A stretch of DNA of 64,000 bases from Acinetobacter kookii (lineage in GTDB: Bacteria; Pseudomonadota; Gammaproteobacteria; Pseudomonadales; Moraxellaceae). The DNA lies in the NCBI RefSeq assembly GCF_900096895.1, contig NZ_FMYO01000001.1:558001-622000 (forward strand), read 5' to 3'. The notes under the pieces are model-generated. The model saw nothing but the letters and a program-made list of their open reading frames with translations. It was not told the origin of the DNA and did not search any database. Both the position numbers and the translations under genes were made by a program. Positions 1 to 9,583 of the stretch are shown in pieces; position 1 is the stretch's first letter; every line of letters begins with the position of its first letter.

Positions 1-377
1 TGCTGGCCTGGGAAAACGAAGCTCATTTAGCTATTCGTGAACAACCGGGCAAGTTTGAAATTATCACGCCGTCATTGTCTATTTTGGCTGAACCACCCGT
101 TGCTATTGTAGAAAAGAATGCCCAAAAAGACGGCAACCTGAATTTAGCTAAAGCCTACTTAAATTACCTGTATTCACCTGCAGGTCAAAAGATTGCTGCC
201 AGTAACTTCTACCGTCCACGTAATGCAGTAGTATTGGCAAAATACAAATCCGTATTCAAACCACTGAAACTGGTCACCATTGATAAAGAATTTGGCGGAT
301 GGAGCAAAGTCCAAAAAGCACATTTTGAAAATGGCGGCGTATTTGACCAGATTGTGAAAGCCAATAGCACCAAATAA
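1..377 (+). CDS. sbp: Sulfate ABC transporter substrate-binding protein, 5' part cut by window edge
   Basis: This is the C-terminal part (about 124 codons, reading from base 3) of a periplasmic sulfate/thiosulfate-binding protein, the capture component of the CysTWA uptake system. It carries the Sbp-family ending, including FYRPRN and the EFGGW segment. By eye it is about three-quarters identical in protein, and more than 80 percent in DNA over the first 120 bases, to the complete paralogue that follows, so the two look like a tandem duplication. A hairpin at 394-427 after the stop suggests the copies can be transcribed separately. The start lies outside the window. Confidence 0.93.
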   Translation, partial: LAWENEAHLAIREQPGKFEIITPSLSILAEPPVAIVEKNAQKDGNLNLAKAYLNYLYSPAGQKIAASNFYRPRNAVVLAKYKSVFKPLKLVTIDKEFGGWSKVQKAHFENGGVFDQIVKANSTK

Positions 378-393
378 TCTTAGCCAATCACCC

Positions 394-432
394 TAAGCAT
401 CAGTTTTATGCATAAAGCTGGTGCTTATTTTA
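394..432 (+). terminator. Hairpin with T-rich tail between the two sbp copies
   Basis: The arms at 394-403 (TAAGCATCAG) and 418-427 (CTGGTGCTTA) pair over 10 bp with one G-U, and are followed by TTTTAT. It sits just after the stop of the first sbp copy, so it probably ends or attenuates that transcript. The rest of the gap up to 554 is AT-rich and probably holds the promoter of the second copy. Confidence 0.55.
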
Positions 433-554
433 TAAACCCAACCCTTTTATCTTTTTTATTCATATTAAATTCATTTTTTATTATTTTTTATGCATAAAGA
501 ATAGGACTATTCTGTACTCCTGTAATGAAACACATTAAGAATATTGAGGTTCGC

Positions 555-1568
555 ATGAGCATTTCGGCAAAATTGAAACTTGGGGTTTTAGCGGCAGTTA
601 TATCGACCATTTCTTTAGGTGCTGCAGCGAAAGATTTTCTCAATGTCTCTTATGACCCAACACGCGAACTGTATGAAAGCGTGAACAAGGATTTCAGCAA
701 ATACTGGGAAAGCCGTACCGGACAGAAAATCAATTTCAAGCAGTCTCATGGCGGTTCAGGCAAACAGGCTCGTGCGGTGATTGATGGTCTGGATGCCGAT
801 GTGGTGACTTTAGCCCTTTCCGCCGACATTGATGTGATTGCGGAAAAAACCAGACAGTTACCTGCAGACTGGCAAAAGAAGCTGCCGCACAACTCGACAC
901 CCTATACCTCTACCATCGTATTTTTAGTGCGTAAAGGCAATCCGAAACAGATTAAGGACTGGGGTGATCTGGTTAAACCAGGTGTAGACATCATTACCCC
1001 AAACCCTAAAACGTCTGGCGGCGCACGCTGGAACTATCTGGCGGCATGGGCCTGGGCAAAACACCAAGCGGGTGGCAACGACAAAACTGCACAGGAATTT
1101 GTACGTAAAATTTATAAAAACACCAAGGTTCTCGATTCTGGCGCACGCGGTTCAACCACAACATTTGCAGAACGTGGCATTGGTGATGTGCTGCTGGCTT
1201 GGGAAAACGAAGCTCACTTAGCCCTTCGTGAACAACCAGGTAAGTTTGAAATTATCACACCATCTTTGTCTATTTTGGCTGAGCCACCCGTGGCGATTGT
1301 CGAAAAAAATGCAGAGAAAAAAGGCAACAAATATCTCGCTCAAGGCTACTTGAACTTCCTTTACTCGCCACGCGGCCAGCAACTTGCGGCTGAGAACTTT
1401 TATCGTCCACGCAACGCAAAAACACTGGCGCAATACAGCAAGGTATTCAAGCCATTAAAACTGATCAGCATCGATCAGGAATTTGGCGGCTGGAATAAAG
1501 TTCAAAAAGCGCACTTTGAAAATGGCGGCGTATTTGACCAGATTGTTAAAGCCAATAATGCAAAATAA
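555..1568 (+). CDS. sbp: Sulfate ABC transporter substrate-binding protein (second tandem copy)
   Basis: Periplasmic sulfate/thiosulfate-binding protein, 337 aa, delivering sulfate to the CysT/CysW/CysA permease encoded downstream. A reading frame opens at 525, but GAGGT at 546-550 is well placed for ATG 555. That start also gives a clean signal peptide (basic SAKLKL, hydrophobic stretch, cleavage near GAAA-KD). Recognisable Sbp segments include the mature N-terminus [13 protein letters not shown] and the ligand-loop SHGGSG. It is a close paralogue of the truncated upstream gene. The two copies could differ in affinity or ligand (sulfate versus thiosulfate), but nothing in the sequence decides this. 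Confidence 0.95.
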   Translation: MSISAKLKLGVLAAVISTISLGAAAKDFLNVSYDPTRELYESVNKDFSKYWESRTGQKINFKQSHGGSGKQARAVIDGLDADVVTLALSADIDVIAEKTRQLPADWQKKLPHNSTPYTSTIVFLVRKGNPKQIKDWGDLVKPGVDIITPNPKTSGGARWNYLAAWAWAKHQAGGNDKTAQEFVRKIYKNTKVLDSGARGSTTTFAERGIGDVLLAWENEAHLALREQPGKFEIITPSLSILAEPPVAIVEKNAEKKGNKYLAQGYLNFLYSPRGQQLAAENFYRPRNAKTLAQYSKVFKPLKLISIDQEFGGWNKVQKAHFENGGVFDQIVKANNAK

Positions 1569-1595
1569 CAGTATTCGATAGACAGGAGCATCGAC

Positions 1596-2201
1596 ATGAT
1601 TCATACCGTAATTGTTCCGGGCGTAGGTGGCAGTGAGCCTGCCCACTGGCAGTCATGGCTACAACGACAGCTCATGTCATGCTCCCGTGTGCAGCAACAG
1701 GACTGGAACACGCCTGTGTTACAAAACTGGGTTGCCGAGTTTGTAAAGACCGTGGCACCTATTCAAGGCAGCATCCAGATTGTGGCGCATAGTTTTGGCT
1801 GTTTAACCACAGTGGCAGCTTTAGCCCAGCATCCGGAACTCAATCAAAAAATTAAAAATTTGATTCTGGTTGCACCAGCCAACCCTGCCCGTTTTGGTGA
1901 AGCCGGTTTTTCACGTGATAGCCAGCAAGATTATCAACGCTATTTTCATCAGCTGAAAATTGCGGTGCCAACCACTTTACTGATCAGTGAAAATGATCCC
2001 TGGTTAAATTTTGAAGATGCCCAGCAACTTGCAAAGGCGTGGAAACTTAATCCGGTTAATCTGGGTCAGGTTGGACATATTAATGTTGCTTCCGGTTTTG
2101 GGCCTTTTCCTGAAATTTTTGATTATCTGATTTCAGAAAATGTGCTGCAAAATATCAATTTTACTGATGACAGCAAGTGCTTTTTTAAATTTGCAATTTA
2201 A
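1596..2201 (+). CDS. RBBP9/YdeN-family serine hydrolase
   Basis: Small cytoplasmic alpha/beta hydrolase of 201 aa. The nucleophile elbow AHSFG puts the catalytic Ser near residue 66, the acid is in SENDPW, and the histidine is in GHINVASG; this triad and size match the RBBP9/YdeN family (DUF1057-like). There is no signal peptide. AGGAGC lies just upstream of the ATG. The gene sits 27 bp after sbp and 85 bp before cysT on the same strand, so it is probably transcribed with the sulfate genes. The substrate is unknown, and whether it acts on a sulfur compound or ester is only a guess from context. Confidence 0.85.
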   Translation: MIHTVIVPGVGGSEPAHWQSWLQRQLMSCSRVQQQDWNTPVLQNWVAEFVKTVAPIQGSIQIVAHSFGCLTTVAALAQHPELNQKIKNLILVAPANPARFGEAGFSRDSQQDYQRYFHQLKIAVPTTLLISENDPWLNFEDAQQLAKAWKLNPVNLGQVGHINVASGFGPFPEIFDYLISENVLQNINFTDDSKCFFKFAI

Positions 2202-2286
2202 ACCCTGCAAATTATGCTTGTGCCGAATTAAACTTTTATTTTCGCTGACTTTATTGGTCAGTATTCGCTCTTTTTAAGGAATCATC

Positions 2287-3120
2287 ATGTCGCAGCGATC
2301 CCGAGTGCTGCCAGGATTTGGTCTTTCTCTAGGCTTTACCCTAGCGTATCTGTCATTAATTGTTCTTATTCCTCTATCTGCGGTGTTTATCAAATCGCTA
2401 GGTATAGGCTGGGACGGTTTATGGGAAATTTTAAGTTCAGAACGTATCTTGAAATCCTTGCAGTTAAGTTTTAGTGCTGCTCTATTTGCAGCCTTAATCA
2501 ATGTCGTGTTTGGCTTGTTACTGGCATGGTGTCTGGTCCGCTACAGTTTTCCCGGTAAACGCATTGTTGATGCTTTGGTCGATTTGCCCTTTGCCCTGCC
2601 GACAGCTGTGGCGGGTATTGCCTTAACCTCGTTATATGCACCGACTGGCTGGATTGGCCAGTATCTGGAACCGATGGGAATTAAAGTAGCCTACACCCCG
2701 ATCGGGATTACGCTGGCGCTGATTTTTATTGGCTTGCCTTTCGTGGTACGTACCGTACAGCCTGTACTGAGTGACCTTGAAACCGAACTTGAAGAAGCGG
2801 CTTCTGCTCTGGGTGCCAACCGTTTTCAGATTGTCACAAAAATTATCCTGCCAATTCTGTTTCCAGCGCTACTGACCGGTTTTGCCCTGGCCTTTGCACG
2901 CGGTGTAGGTGAATATGGTTCCGTGATTTTCATTGCCGGTAACCAGCCGTTTGAAACTGAAATTGCGCCCCTGATGATTATTTCCCGTCTGGAAGAATAT
3001 GACTATGCCGGTGCAACCACCATTGCCGTGGTCATGTTAGTACTGTCTTTTGCCATCTTGTTCCTGATTAACTTGTTACAAGCTTGGGCAAGCAAACGTA
3101 CCGGGAGAACTGCACGATGA
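2287..3120 (+). CDS. cysT: Sulfate/thiosulfate ABC transporter permease CysT (CysU)
   Basis: Inner-membrane permease subunit, 277 aa, of the CysTWA sulfate importer. It has about six hydrophobic segments and the cytoplasmic EAA loop near residue 168 (EEAASALGA followed by a conserved ILP), which docks on the CysA ATPase. The start ATG is preceded by AAGGA. Its TGA stop overlaps the cysW ATG in an ATGA junction, indicating translational coupling. Length and motifs are typical of the family. Confidence 0.96.
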   Translation: MSQRSRVLPGFGLSLGFTLAYLSLIVLIPLSAVFIKSLGIGWDGLWEILSSERILKSLQLSFSAALFAALINVVFGLLLAWCLVRYSFPGKRIVDALVDLPFALPTAVAGIALTSLYAPTGWIGQYLEPMGIKVAYTPIGITLALIFIGLPFVVRTVQPVLSDLETELEEAASALGANRFQIVTKIILPILFPALLTGFALAFARGVGEYGSVIFIAGNQPFETEIAPLMIISRLEEYDYAGATTIAVVMLVLSFAILFLINLLQAWASKRTGRTAR

Positions 3121-4010
3121 GTTTAATCACCAATAGCAATGCCTTAGCCGAGAAATTACAGTCTCGCGATGCAACGCGTGAACCAGCCTGGGTTCGCTAT
3201 TTACTGCTGACCATTGCCCTGATTTTCTTTTTAAGCTGTCTAATTCTGCCCTTAATTCTGGTCTTTGTGGAAGCATTTAAACAGGGGGTTGGGGTTTATT
3301 TTCAGGCACTGGTGCATCCAGATACCTTGTCTGCCGTGAAACTGACCTTATTGACTGCCGCAATTGCCGTGCCATTAAATGTGGTGTTTGGCGTAGCAGC
3401 CGCATGGTCTGTAGCAAAATTCAATTTCCGTGGCAAATCCATTTTAACCACCATTATTGATATCCCTTTCTCGGTTTCACCTGTGATCGCAGGCATGATG
3501 TTAGTACTGATTTTCGGCACCCAAGGCTGGCTTGGCGGCTGGCTGATGGATCATGACATTAAAATCCTGTATGCCGTTCCTGCTATTGTGTTGGCAACCG
3601 TGTTTATTACTGTGCCATTTGTAGCGCGTGAACTGATTCCTTTGATGGAAGCACAAGGGACAGAGGAAGAAGAAGCTGCAATTGTGCTGGGTGCTTCAGG
3701 TTGGCAAACCTTCTGGAAAGTGACCTTACCCAACATTAAATGGGGTCTGATTTACGGAGTGATTCTGTGTAATGCCCGTGCCATGGGTGAATTCGGTGCT
3801 GTATCGGTAGTATCAGGTCACATTCGTGGCGAAACCAACACCCTGCCGCTACATGTAGAAATCCTTTATAACGAATATACCTTTAGTGCGGCGTTTGCGG
3901 TGTCATCGCTTCTGGCGTTACTGGCGATTGTGACCCTGATTTTGAAAACATGGGTAGAAGTGCGCCAGGAAAAACAAAACAAACGTAATGACGATTCAAC
4001 AGTTTCTTAA
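3117..4010 (+). CDS. cysW: Sulfate/thiosulfate ABC transporter permease CysW
   Basis: Second membrane subunit of the sulfate importer, 297 aa from ATG 3117. This start overlaps the cysT stop (ATGA) and has GGGAGA about 10 bp upstream, so I prefer it over the in-frame start at 3084. It has several transmembrane segments and an EAA loop near residue 182 ([13 protein letters not shown]). The C-terminal tail is charged and Lys/Arg-rich. The gene is followed 11 bp later by cysA, so cysT-cysW-cysA read as one operon. Confidence 0.96.
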   Translation: MSLITNSNALAEKLQSRDATREPAWVRYLLLTIALIFFLSCLILPLILVFVEAFKQGVGVYFQALVHPDTLSAVKLTLLTAAIAVPLNVVFGVAAAWSVAKFNFRGKSILTTIIDIPFSVSPVIAGMMLVLIFGTQGWLGGWLMDHDIKILYAVPAIVLATVFITVPFVARELIPLMEAQGTEEEEAAIVLGASGWQTFWKVTLPNIKWGLIYGVILCNARAMGEFGAVSVVSGHIRGETNTLPLHVEILYNEYTFSAAFAVSSLLALLAIVTLILKTWVEVRQEKQNKRNDDSTVS

Positions 4011-4021
4011 GGAATGACATC

Positions 4022-5083
4022 ATGAGTATTCAAGTTAAAAATATTGAAAAACACTTTGGTGCATTCCATGCACTTAAAAATATTTCGCTGGATTTTCCAG
4101 ATGGTCAGCTGGTGGCATTACTCGGCCCATCTGGCTGCGGTAAGACCACTCTGCTGCGTATTATCGCAGGACTGGAATCGGCTGATGGCGGTCAGGTGAT
4201 TCTTGAAGGCGAAGATGCGACCAATGTGCATGTACGTGAACGTGAAGTCGGTTTTGTATTCCAGCATTATGCGCTGTTCCGTCATATGACCGTATTTGAC
4301 AACATTGCCTTTGGATTGCGTGTGCGCCCGCGCTCAACCCGACCATCGGAAGCGGAAATTAAAAAACGTGTCACCCGTCTGCTTGATCTGGTGCAATTGG
4401 GCTTTCTGGCTGACCGTTATCCTGCACAGCTCTCGGGCGGGCAACGTCAGCGTATTGCCCTGGCACGCGCCTTAGCGGTTGAACCTCGCGTATTATTGCT
4501 GGATGAACCTTTTGGCGCACTGGATGCCAAAGTGCGTAAAGAACTGCGTCGCTGGTTACGTACTTTGCATGATGAATTGCATATCACCTCGATTTTCGTG
4601 ACCCATGACCAGGAAGAAGCTTTGGAAGTGGCCGATCAAATCGTGGTCATGAACAAAGGTAATGTTGAACAGATCGGTTCACCGCGTGAAGTTTACGAAA
4701 AACCGGCAACGCCATTTGTATTCGACTTCCTGGGCCAGGCCAACCGTTTCGAAGGTCAAAACCAGCAAGGCATTATCCAGATTGGGGATGACCGTCTGCA
4801 ACTGCCGCAGGTGAAAGATGCTCCACAAGGTAATGTGATTGCCTTTGCCCGTCCAAATGAACTGCGTATTCATGCCACTCCGCAAGAAAATGCCATTCAG
4901 GCGACTTTCCTGCGTGAAATCTGGATTGCCGGCAAAGTCATTGCTGAGCTTCAAGACCGCCAAGGCAATTTAATTGAAATTGCGCTTAATTCGGATGAAG
5001 CGAAGTTGCATCAGTTCAAACCAAATCAAACAGTGTGGTTAAGTCCAACGGCATTGCATCTATTTGCCAATGACGTCGCTTAA
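4022..5083 (+). CDS. cysA: Sulfate/thiosulfate import ATP-binding protein CysA
   Basis: Cytoplasmic ATPase powering sulfate import, 353 aa. It shows Walker [10 protein letters not shown] (about residues 35-43), the ABC signature LSGGQRQR (about 137), Walker B VLLLDEP with the D-loop GALD (about 158-168), the switch histidine in THDQEEA, and a C-terminal TOBE-like regulatory region from about residue 240. AAGGAATG lies upstream of the ATG. It is the last structural gene of the sulfate operon; a hairpin and then the cysB-like gene follow. Confidence 0.97.
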   Translation: MSIQVKNIEKHFGAFHALKNISLDFPDGQLVALLGPSGCGKTTLLRIIAGLESADGGQVILEGEDATNVHVREREVGFVFQHYALFRHMTVFDNIAFGLRVRPRSTRPSEAEIKKRVTRLLDLVQLGFLADRYPAQLSGGQRQRIALARALAVEPRVLLLDEPFGALDAKVRKELRRWLRTLHDELHITSIFVTHDQEEALEVADQIVVMNKGNVEQIGSPREVYEKPATPFVFDFLGQANRFEGQNQQGIIQIGDDRLQLPQVKDAPQGNVIAFARPNELRIHATPQENAIQATFLREIWIAGKVIAELQDRQGNLIEIALNSDEAKLHQFKPNQTVWLSPTALHLFANDVA

Positions 5084-5092
5084 AAACCAATA

Positions 5093-5118
5093 GATGGGGC
5101 AAAAACAGCCCCATCCTC
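5093..5118 (+). terminator. Hairpin between cysA and the cysB-like gene
   Basis: A perfect 8-bp stem, GATGGGGC (5093-5100) and GCCCCATC (5108-5115), with a 7-nt A-rich loop. The tail is CTCTTT, a weak T-run, so it could terminate only partly and let some transcript continue into the regulator gene 22 bp further on. Confidence 0.5.
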
Positions 5119-5136
5119 TTTAGGGTATACAGAATT

Positions 5137-6060
5137 ATGAATTTCCAACAATTAAGAATTATTCGGGAAACTGTTAGACAAAACTTTAATTTAACCGAAG
5201 CTTCGGCAGCACTTTATACCTCGCAATCTGGCGTAAGTAAGCACATTAAAGATTTAGAAGATGAACTGGGCGTACAGCTGTTTATCCGTAAAGGGAAACG
5301 TTTACTGGGACTGACCGAACCTGGCCAGTCTTTACTCGGGATTGTGGAACGCATGCTGGTAGATGCCGACAATATTAAACGTCTGGCAGATGACTTTAAC
5401 CGCGTCGATGAAGGTACGCTGACCATTGCAACCACGCATACCCAAGCGCGTTATGTATTACCGCCGATTGTGAACCAGTTCAAAAAAGAATTCCCCAAAG
5501 TTCATTTGATTCTGCAACAGGCCAGCCCGGTTGAAATTACCGAAATGTTGCTGCAAGGTGAAGCGGATATTGGTATTGCCACCGAGTCTCTGACCACGGA
5601 AGAAAATCTGGCCAGCGTACCTTATTATAATTGGCAGCACAGTATTATTACTCCGCAAAACCATGCGCTTGCCAATAAAGCAGACATCACCCTGGAAGAT
5701 TTGGCGCAATATCCGATTATTACCTACCATGGCGGTTTCACAGGTCGCTCTAAAATTGACAAGGCCTTTGAAGAGGCTGGCATTGACGTTGATATTGTGA
5801 TGTCAGCACTGGATGCCGATGTCATCAAAACCTATGTCGAATTGAATATGGGGGTCGGTATTGTCAACAATGTCGCTTATGACGCTGAACGCGACTATCG
5901 CCTCAAACAGATTCAAACCGATATCTTCGGAGTAAATACCACCTGGATTGCGGTGCGCAAAGGCCATTTGCTGCGCGGTTATGGTTATGAGTTTATTTCA
6001 CTCTGCTCGCCAGAAGCCGACATTAAGGCACTGAAAAAAGTGGCTTATCCCGAAGAATAA
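5137..6060 (+). CDS. cysB: CysB-type LysR transcriptional regulator
   Basis: LysR-family activator, 307 aa, of the CysB/Cbl branch that controls sulfate assimilation in response to O-acetylserine or N-acetylserine. The N-terminal winged helix-turn-helix (about residues 1-60) contains LYTSQSGVSKHIKDLEDELG. The effector domain has the CysB hallmarks ATTHTQARY (about 95-103), HGGFTGRS and SALDADVIKTYV. Its place directly downstream of cysTWA supports a role in regulating those genes. CysB and Cbl cannot be cleanly separated by eye; the length and QQLRIIRE start favour CysB. Confidence 0.92.
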   Translation: MNFQQLRIIRETVRQNFNLTEASAALYTSQSGVSKHIKDLEDELGVQLFIRKGKRLLGLTEPGQSLLGIVERMLVDADNIKRLADDFNRVDEGTLTIATTHTQARYVLPPIVNQFKKEFPKVHLILQQASPVEITEMLLQGEADIGIATESLTTEENLASVPYYNWQHSIITPQNHALANKADITLEDLAQYPIITYHGGFTGRSKIDKAFEEAGIDVDIVMSALDADVIKTYVELNMGVGIVNNVAYDAERDYRLKQIQTDIFGVNTTWIAVRKGHLLRGYGYEFISLCSPEADIKALKKVAYPEE

Positions 6061-6078
6061 GCATTTCATGATTTTTTT

Positions 6079-6110
6079 AAAAAAGGGATATAAAAAATAT
6101 CCCTTTTTTC
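6079..6110 (+). terminator. Rho-independent terminator after cysB
   Basis: AAAAAAGGGATA pairs with TATCCCTTTTTT around a short A-rich loop, immediately followed by T-rich sequence. It is placed about 20 bp after the cysB-like stop codon and closes the sulfate cluster. Confidence 0.85.
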
Positions 6111-6313
6111 ATTCATTTTTCACGGCAAAGACTGATTCATAAAAATACTTTCAATTATTCAATTATTTAAATAAAAAAAATTCACACAAAACTTGCTCAT
6201 TCCATACAAAATCACATACAGTAACCCTGTCCATAAAAAGAATTCTATTTCATGTGTGTATTCACACTTTATACAGACATTGACATAACGAAAAAAATTG
6301 AATGGGGATATCC

Positions 6314-7510
6314 ATGAAAGCAGCGGCATTTGGCATCAGTATTTGCATTTTCATGCCTGGCGATCTCTATGCTTCGGCACTGGAAAGCTCTAGCCAATCC
6401 ATCGCCTCTTTTTTACAGCCGCATCATTATGCCGAGCTCTCAACTGCTATTGTAGATGCCAATATTTCAGGCAAAACGCTTCGACCAGATGCAAATAATC
6501 CCTCCACATTTACTGAAATTTCTACCCCCAATTTTACGGATTCCTTTTATATTTCAAATGCGGCATTTAAATTACAATTACACCCTCACTGGTCTTTGGG
6601 GCTAATTTACGATCAGCCTTTTGCTACAGATATCGGCTACGCGCTAGAACCTGTCGTCACCAGTCCTGCCGATTTAGTCAATGCCGTACATTTCCAACTG
6701 GACACCCATAATTTAACCGCCCTTATCGGTTATCAGCCCAATCCATCCTGGAATTTTTATACGGGTTTAAGTTATCAAACCCTGGACATGGAGCTGAAAA
6801 TTTCAGGACAATCGATGGGAATACTGGCTGATTATATGGCAACTACGGATCAAGACCCGGCTGTAGGCTGGTTAACAGGCATCAGTTATGAAATACCCGA
6901 ATATGCGCTGAAGACTTCTCTCACCTATCGTTCCAGGATTCAGCATAAACCGCAATTTCATGAACAGACCTCATCTACACCTGAAATTTCCATCTTGAAT
7001 TTAACGTCTACACAGCACATCAGCATCGACACACCGCAGTCCATAAACCTGGAGTTTCAATCCGGGATTACGCCACGGAATATCGTGTATAGCACGTTGC
7101 GTTGGGTAAATTGGAAAAAATTCAAAATGATATCCCCCCTGATGAGTTCAGCTGAGCCTGTACCAGTCAATTTGGTGGATTATCAGAAAAATCAGCTTTC
7201 CACCACCCTGGGAGTTGCCCATGTTTTCAATGAACAATGGACTACGGCTCTGGATATAGGATTCGATTCAGGTATTGGCAATCCAGCCTCCACCTTAAGC
7301 CCTTCGGATGATTACTACAGTTTTGGGGTTGGCGGTTTTTATCATATGCGCTCTAATTTATTTATTGCTGGGGGCATCAAATATTTTAGACTCAACAAAG
7401 CCAAAGTTGAACAAAATCAGGCAGGTTCAGGCAGTCTGTTTGGTGTGTTATCTTCGGTAAATCATAACAAGATTATTGCTTATGGCCTGAAGCTCGGTTA
7501 CCGCTTTTAA
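6314..7510 (+). CDS. FadL/TodX-type outer membrane transport protein
   Basis: Predicted outer-membrane beta-barrel of the FadL/OmpP1 family, which imports long-chain fatty acids or other hydrophobic compounds. From ATG 6314, preceded by GGGGAT at 6304-6309, it is 398 aa with a short signal peptide ending near LYASA. Alternating-residue strands run to a C-terminal phenylalanine (LGYRF), the usual barrel-assembly signal. It is not obviously the canonical FadL: the N-terminal hatch motif is weak. The substrate is not evident. It is flanked by cysB and carO and shares a bidirectional terminator with the latter. Confidence 0.8.
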   Translation: MKAAAFGISICIFMPGDLYASALESSSQSIASFLQPHHYAELSTAIVDANISGKTLRPDANNPSTFTEISTPNFTDSFYISNAAFKLQLHPHWSLGLIYDQPFATDIGYALEPVVTSPADLVNAVHFQLDTHNLTALIGYQPNPSWNFYTGLSYQTLDMELKISGQSMGILADYMATTDQDPAVGWLTGISYEIPEYALKTSLTYRSRIQHKPQFHEQTSSTPEISILNLTSTQHISIDTPQSINLEFQSGITPRNIVYSTLRWVNWKKFKMISPLMSSAEPVPVNLVDYQKNQLSTTLGVAHVFNEQWTTALDIGFDSGIGNPASTLSPSDDYYSFGVGGFYHMRSNLFIAGGIKYFRLNKAKVEQNQAGSGSLFGVLSSVNHNKIIAYGLKLGYRF

Positions 7511-7535
7511 TTAAAATGGTTTCATTTTAAAAAAT

Positions 7536-7561
7536 AAAAAACGGGCCGAAGCCCGTTTTTT
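7536..7561. terminator. Bidirectional terminator between the FadL-like gene and carO
   Basis: AAAACGGGC and GCCCGTTTT flank a CGAA loop (stem about 7537-7546 with 7551-7560). A-runs on one side and T-runs on the other allow it to stop both convergent genes. Confidence 0.85.
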
Positions 7562-7577
7562 AGATGCTAATATTTTA

Positions 7578-8330
7578 TTACCAATGATAGCTTACACCTA
7601 TTTTACCGACAGGAAGCCATTTGTGTTTGTCATCAGTCGCAATTTTGGCTTCGTCGGCTGCAATGTTGTCAACCAATGAGCCGCGTGTTGGGTTATCGGC
7701 CGCACCGCCACTAACTAACTGCAAGTTGACATCCGGGTTATCTGCATAGTAAGCGCCGACTTCACCAAACACGCCCCAGTTTTTATTAATCTTAGGCGCC
7801 CATCCAAAGCCTAAATAGGGAGCGATGTCATTTTTGTAGTCCATGTTACCTCTAATATGAGCGCCATCTGGACCTGCGACAAAGTCTGTATGGTTAATGG
7901 TAAAACCTTCTCCCGCATTTACACGGCGATCAAGTTCATACTCATTGTCTAAATAGGCTACACCAGCGGCCATATATAAACCTTGCACCCATCTATTTTC
8001 ACTTGCGCCCCAAGGGCGAATTTCAGCATTTAAATAGGTATTTTTATTCTCCATATCAATGTCATAGTCTGAGCCATTGACCGAGATATCATCAGACCAA
8101 GAGATATCACCACCATTATAACCTAGCGCCAAACCTACATAGGGGTTTGCAGTCCACAGTAATGCACCACCATAACCGGTTGTACCTACTTCAGCACGAA
8201 CGCCAGTTGGAATCAGCTGGTTACGTTCAAAGGCATAGCCGTCTTGTACTACTGCTTCATCAGCTGCCATGGCTGTTCCAGCAATAGAGGTCAAAACAGA
8301 TACTGCTAAAAGCTTAGCTAAAGTTTTCAT
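7578..8330 (-). CDS. carO: CarO family ornithine/carbapenem outer membrane channel
   Basis: Outer-membrane beta-barrel of 250 aa matching the CarO family of Acinetobacter, known as a channel for basic amino acids (ornithine) whose loss is linked to carbapenem resistance. The family segments EVGTTGYGGALLW, NPYVGLALGYNGGDISW, LNAEIRPWGAS and APYLGFGWAPKI are all visible, and the chain ends in an aromatic residue (YHW). The ATG at 8330 is preceded by GAGGAG; an in-frame upstream start at 8345 lacks such a site. The signal peptide is cleaved near GTAMA-AD. Loop segments around residues 130-160 and 200-230 are where the family varies. Confidence 0.94.
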   Translation of the reverse strand: MKTLAKLLAVSVLTSIAGTAMAADEAVVQDGYAFERNQLIPTGVRAEVGTTGYGGALLWTANPYVGLALGYNGGDISWSDDISVNGSDYDIDMENKNTYLNAEIRPWGASENRWVQGLYMAAGVAYLDNEYELDRRVNAGEGFTINHTDFVAGPDGAHIRGNMDYKNDIAPYLGFGWAPKINKNWGVFGEVGAYYADNPDVNLQLVSGGAADNPTRGSLVDNIAADEAKIATDDKHKWLPVGKIGVSYHW

Positions 8331-8631
8331 TGTAGATCTCCTCAAAAAAGTTTCTATTTCATCATTAGTGCTTTTCTATCTAATAGTTAAAACTATAAAA
8401 TATTAATTGCTTAACTTTTATTCGAAATTTGCTTAGTTTTTGTTATTTTTTGATACATTTTCTATTTGTTTTTGATTATTAACCTATTTTTTGTTTACTT
8501 AATCTCAATCGTCAATTTTTGTCCGATTTTGCTCCTCTTTCATAAGAAATTCCGATCCAAAGCCACTTTTTCATCTATTTCTGTCTCAATATAGTGTAAA
8601 ATCTTGAAAAATTTTTTCTGGAAGGAAGATC
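8331..8631. promoter_or_regulatory. Divergent AT-rich intergenic region carO / dapD
   Basis: About 300 bp of very AT-rich sequence between the divergent carO and dapD starts, so it must hold both promoters. A TATAGTGTAAAAT-like stretch near 8591-8603 is a possible dapD -10 region, and GGAAGG at 8621-8626 is the dapD ribosome binding site. I see no clear operator or RNA structure. Confidence 0.4.
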
Positions 8632-9453
8632 ATGTCTCAGCTTTCAACAATCATTGAACAGGCTTTTGAAGACCGTGCGAATTTCACAGCAGCAGATTGC
8701 CCTGCTGAAATCCGTCAAGCAGTTGAGGAAGTCATTGCTGGCCTGGACAATGGTACTTTACGTGTTGCTGAAAAAATCGAGGGTGAATGGGTTGTTCATC
8801 AATGGATTAAGAAAGCGGTATTGTTATCATTTAAATTAAACGACAACAAACCAATGGAAGCTTGTGATCTTCGTTTCTATGACAAAGTTGATACTAAATT
8901 TGGCGATTGGACTGAAGAACAGTTTAAAGCTGCAGGTGTACGTGTAGTACCTCCTGCTGTAGCCCGTAAAGGTTCATTCCAGGCGAAAAATGTGGTCTTG
9001 ATGCCTTCTTATGTGAACATTGGTGCTTATGTGGATGAAGGTACCATGGTTGATACATGGGCAACTGTGGGTTCATGTGCGCAAATTGGTAAAAACGTTC
9101 ACTTGTCTGGTGGTGTAGGCATTGGTGGCGTGCTTGAACCGCTTCAAGCGAACCCAACCATTATTGAAGACAACTGCTTCATCGGTGCTCGTTCTGAAAT
9201 TGTTGAAGGCGTGATTGTTGAAGAAGGTTCTGTCATTTCAATGGGCGTATTCATTGGTCAATCTACCAAGATTTATGACCGTGAAACTGGCGAGATCCAT
9301 TACGGCCGCGTTCCTGCAGGTTCGGTGGTTGTTTCTGGTAGCCTTCCATCTAAATGCGGTAAATACAGCCTGTACGCAGCTGTGATCGTGAAAAAAGTAG
9401 ATGCGAAAACCCGTGCAAAAACTAGCTTGAACGATTTATTGCGCGAAGACTAA
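8632..9453 (+). CDS. dapD: 2,3,4,5-tetrahydropyridine-2,6-dicarboxylate N-succinyltransferase
   Basis: Cytoplasmic enzyme of the succinylase branch of lysine and meso-diaminopimelate synthesis; it transfers succinyl from succinyl-CoA to tetrahydrodipicolinate. At 273 aa it matches DapD length. The left-handed beta-helix hexapeptide region (about residues 100-220) shows [32 protein letters not shown] and [11 protein letters not shown], all DapD signatures. It stands alone as a transcription unit, with a strong GGAAGG site and a three-hairpin region after its stop. Confidence 0.97.
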   Translation: MSQLSTIIEQAFEDRANFTAADCPAEIRQAVEEVIAGLDNGTLRVAEKIEGEWVVHQWIKKAVLLSFKLNDNKPMEACDLRFYDKVDTKFGDWTEEQFKAAGVRVVPPAVARKGSFQAKNVVLMPSYVNIGAYVDEGTMVDTWATVGSCAQIGKNVHLSGGVGIGGVLEPLQANPTIIEDNCFIGARSEIVEGVIVEEGSVISMGVFIGQSTKIYDRETGEIHYGRVPAGSVVVSGSLPSKCGKYSLYAAVIVKKVDAKTRAKTSLNDLLRED

Positions 9454-9468
9454 GATGTAGTCTGCTGC

Positions 9469-9540
9469 GGAACATTGATTGTTCCCCGGAGCTTCAACCG
9501 CTCCTCGTCTCTACGGTTAGCAATAGCCGTAGGGATTTTT
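9469..9540 (+). terminator. Three consecutive hairpins, the last terminator-like, dapD-queE gap
   Basis: Three short stems follow one another: GGAACA/TGTTCC (9469-9474 with 9480-9485), GGAGC/GCTCC (9488-9492 with 9500-9504) and CTACGG/CCGTAG (9511-9516 with 9527-9532), the last followed by GGATTTTT. The last hairpin is a plausible dapD terminator. The tandem arrangement just ahead of queE is unusual for a simple terminator. I could not match it to a known preQ1 riboswitch class. Confidence 0.55.
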
Positions 9541-9583
9541 ATTTTTATACTGTGTTATTTATCCTGAGCTGGATTATGTTGTT

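Noticed and set aside
9455..9583. preQ1 riboswitch upstream of queE
   Set aside because: The hairpins are present but I cannot find the pseudoknot-forming A-rich tail or conserved bases of known preQ1 classes, so I report structure only.
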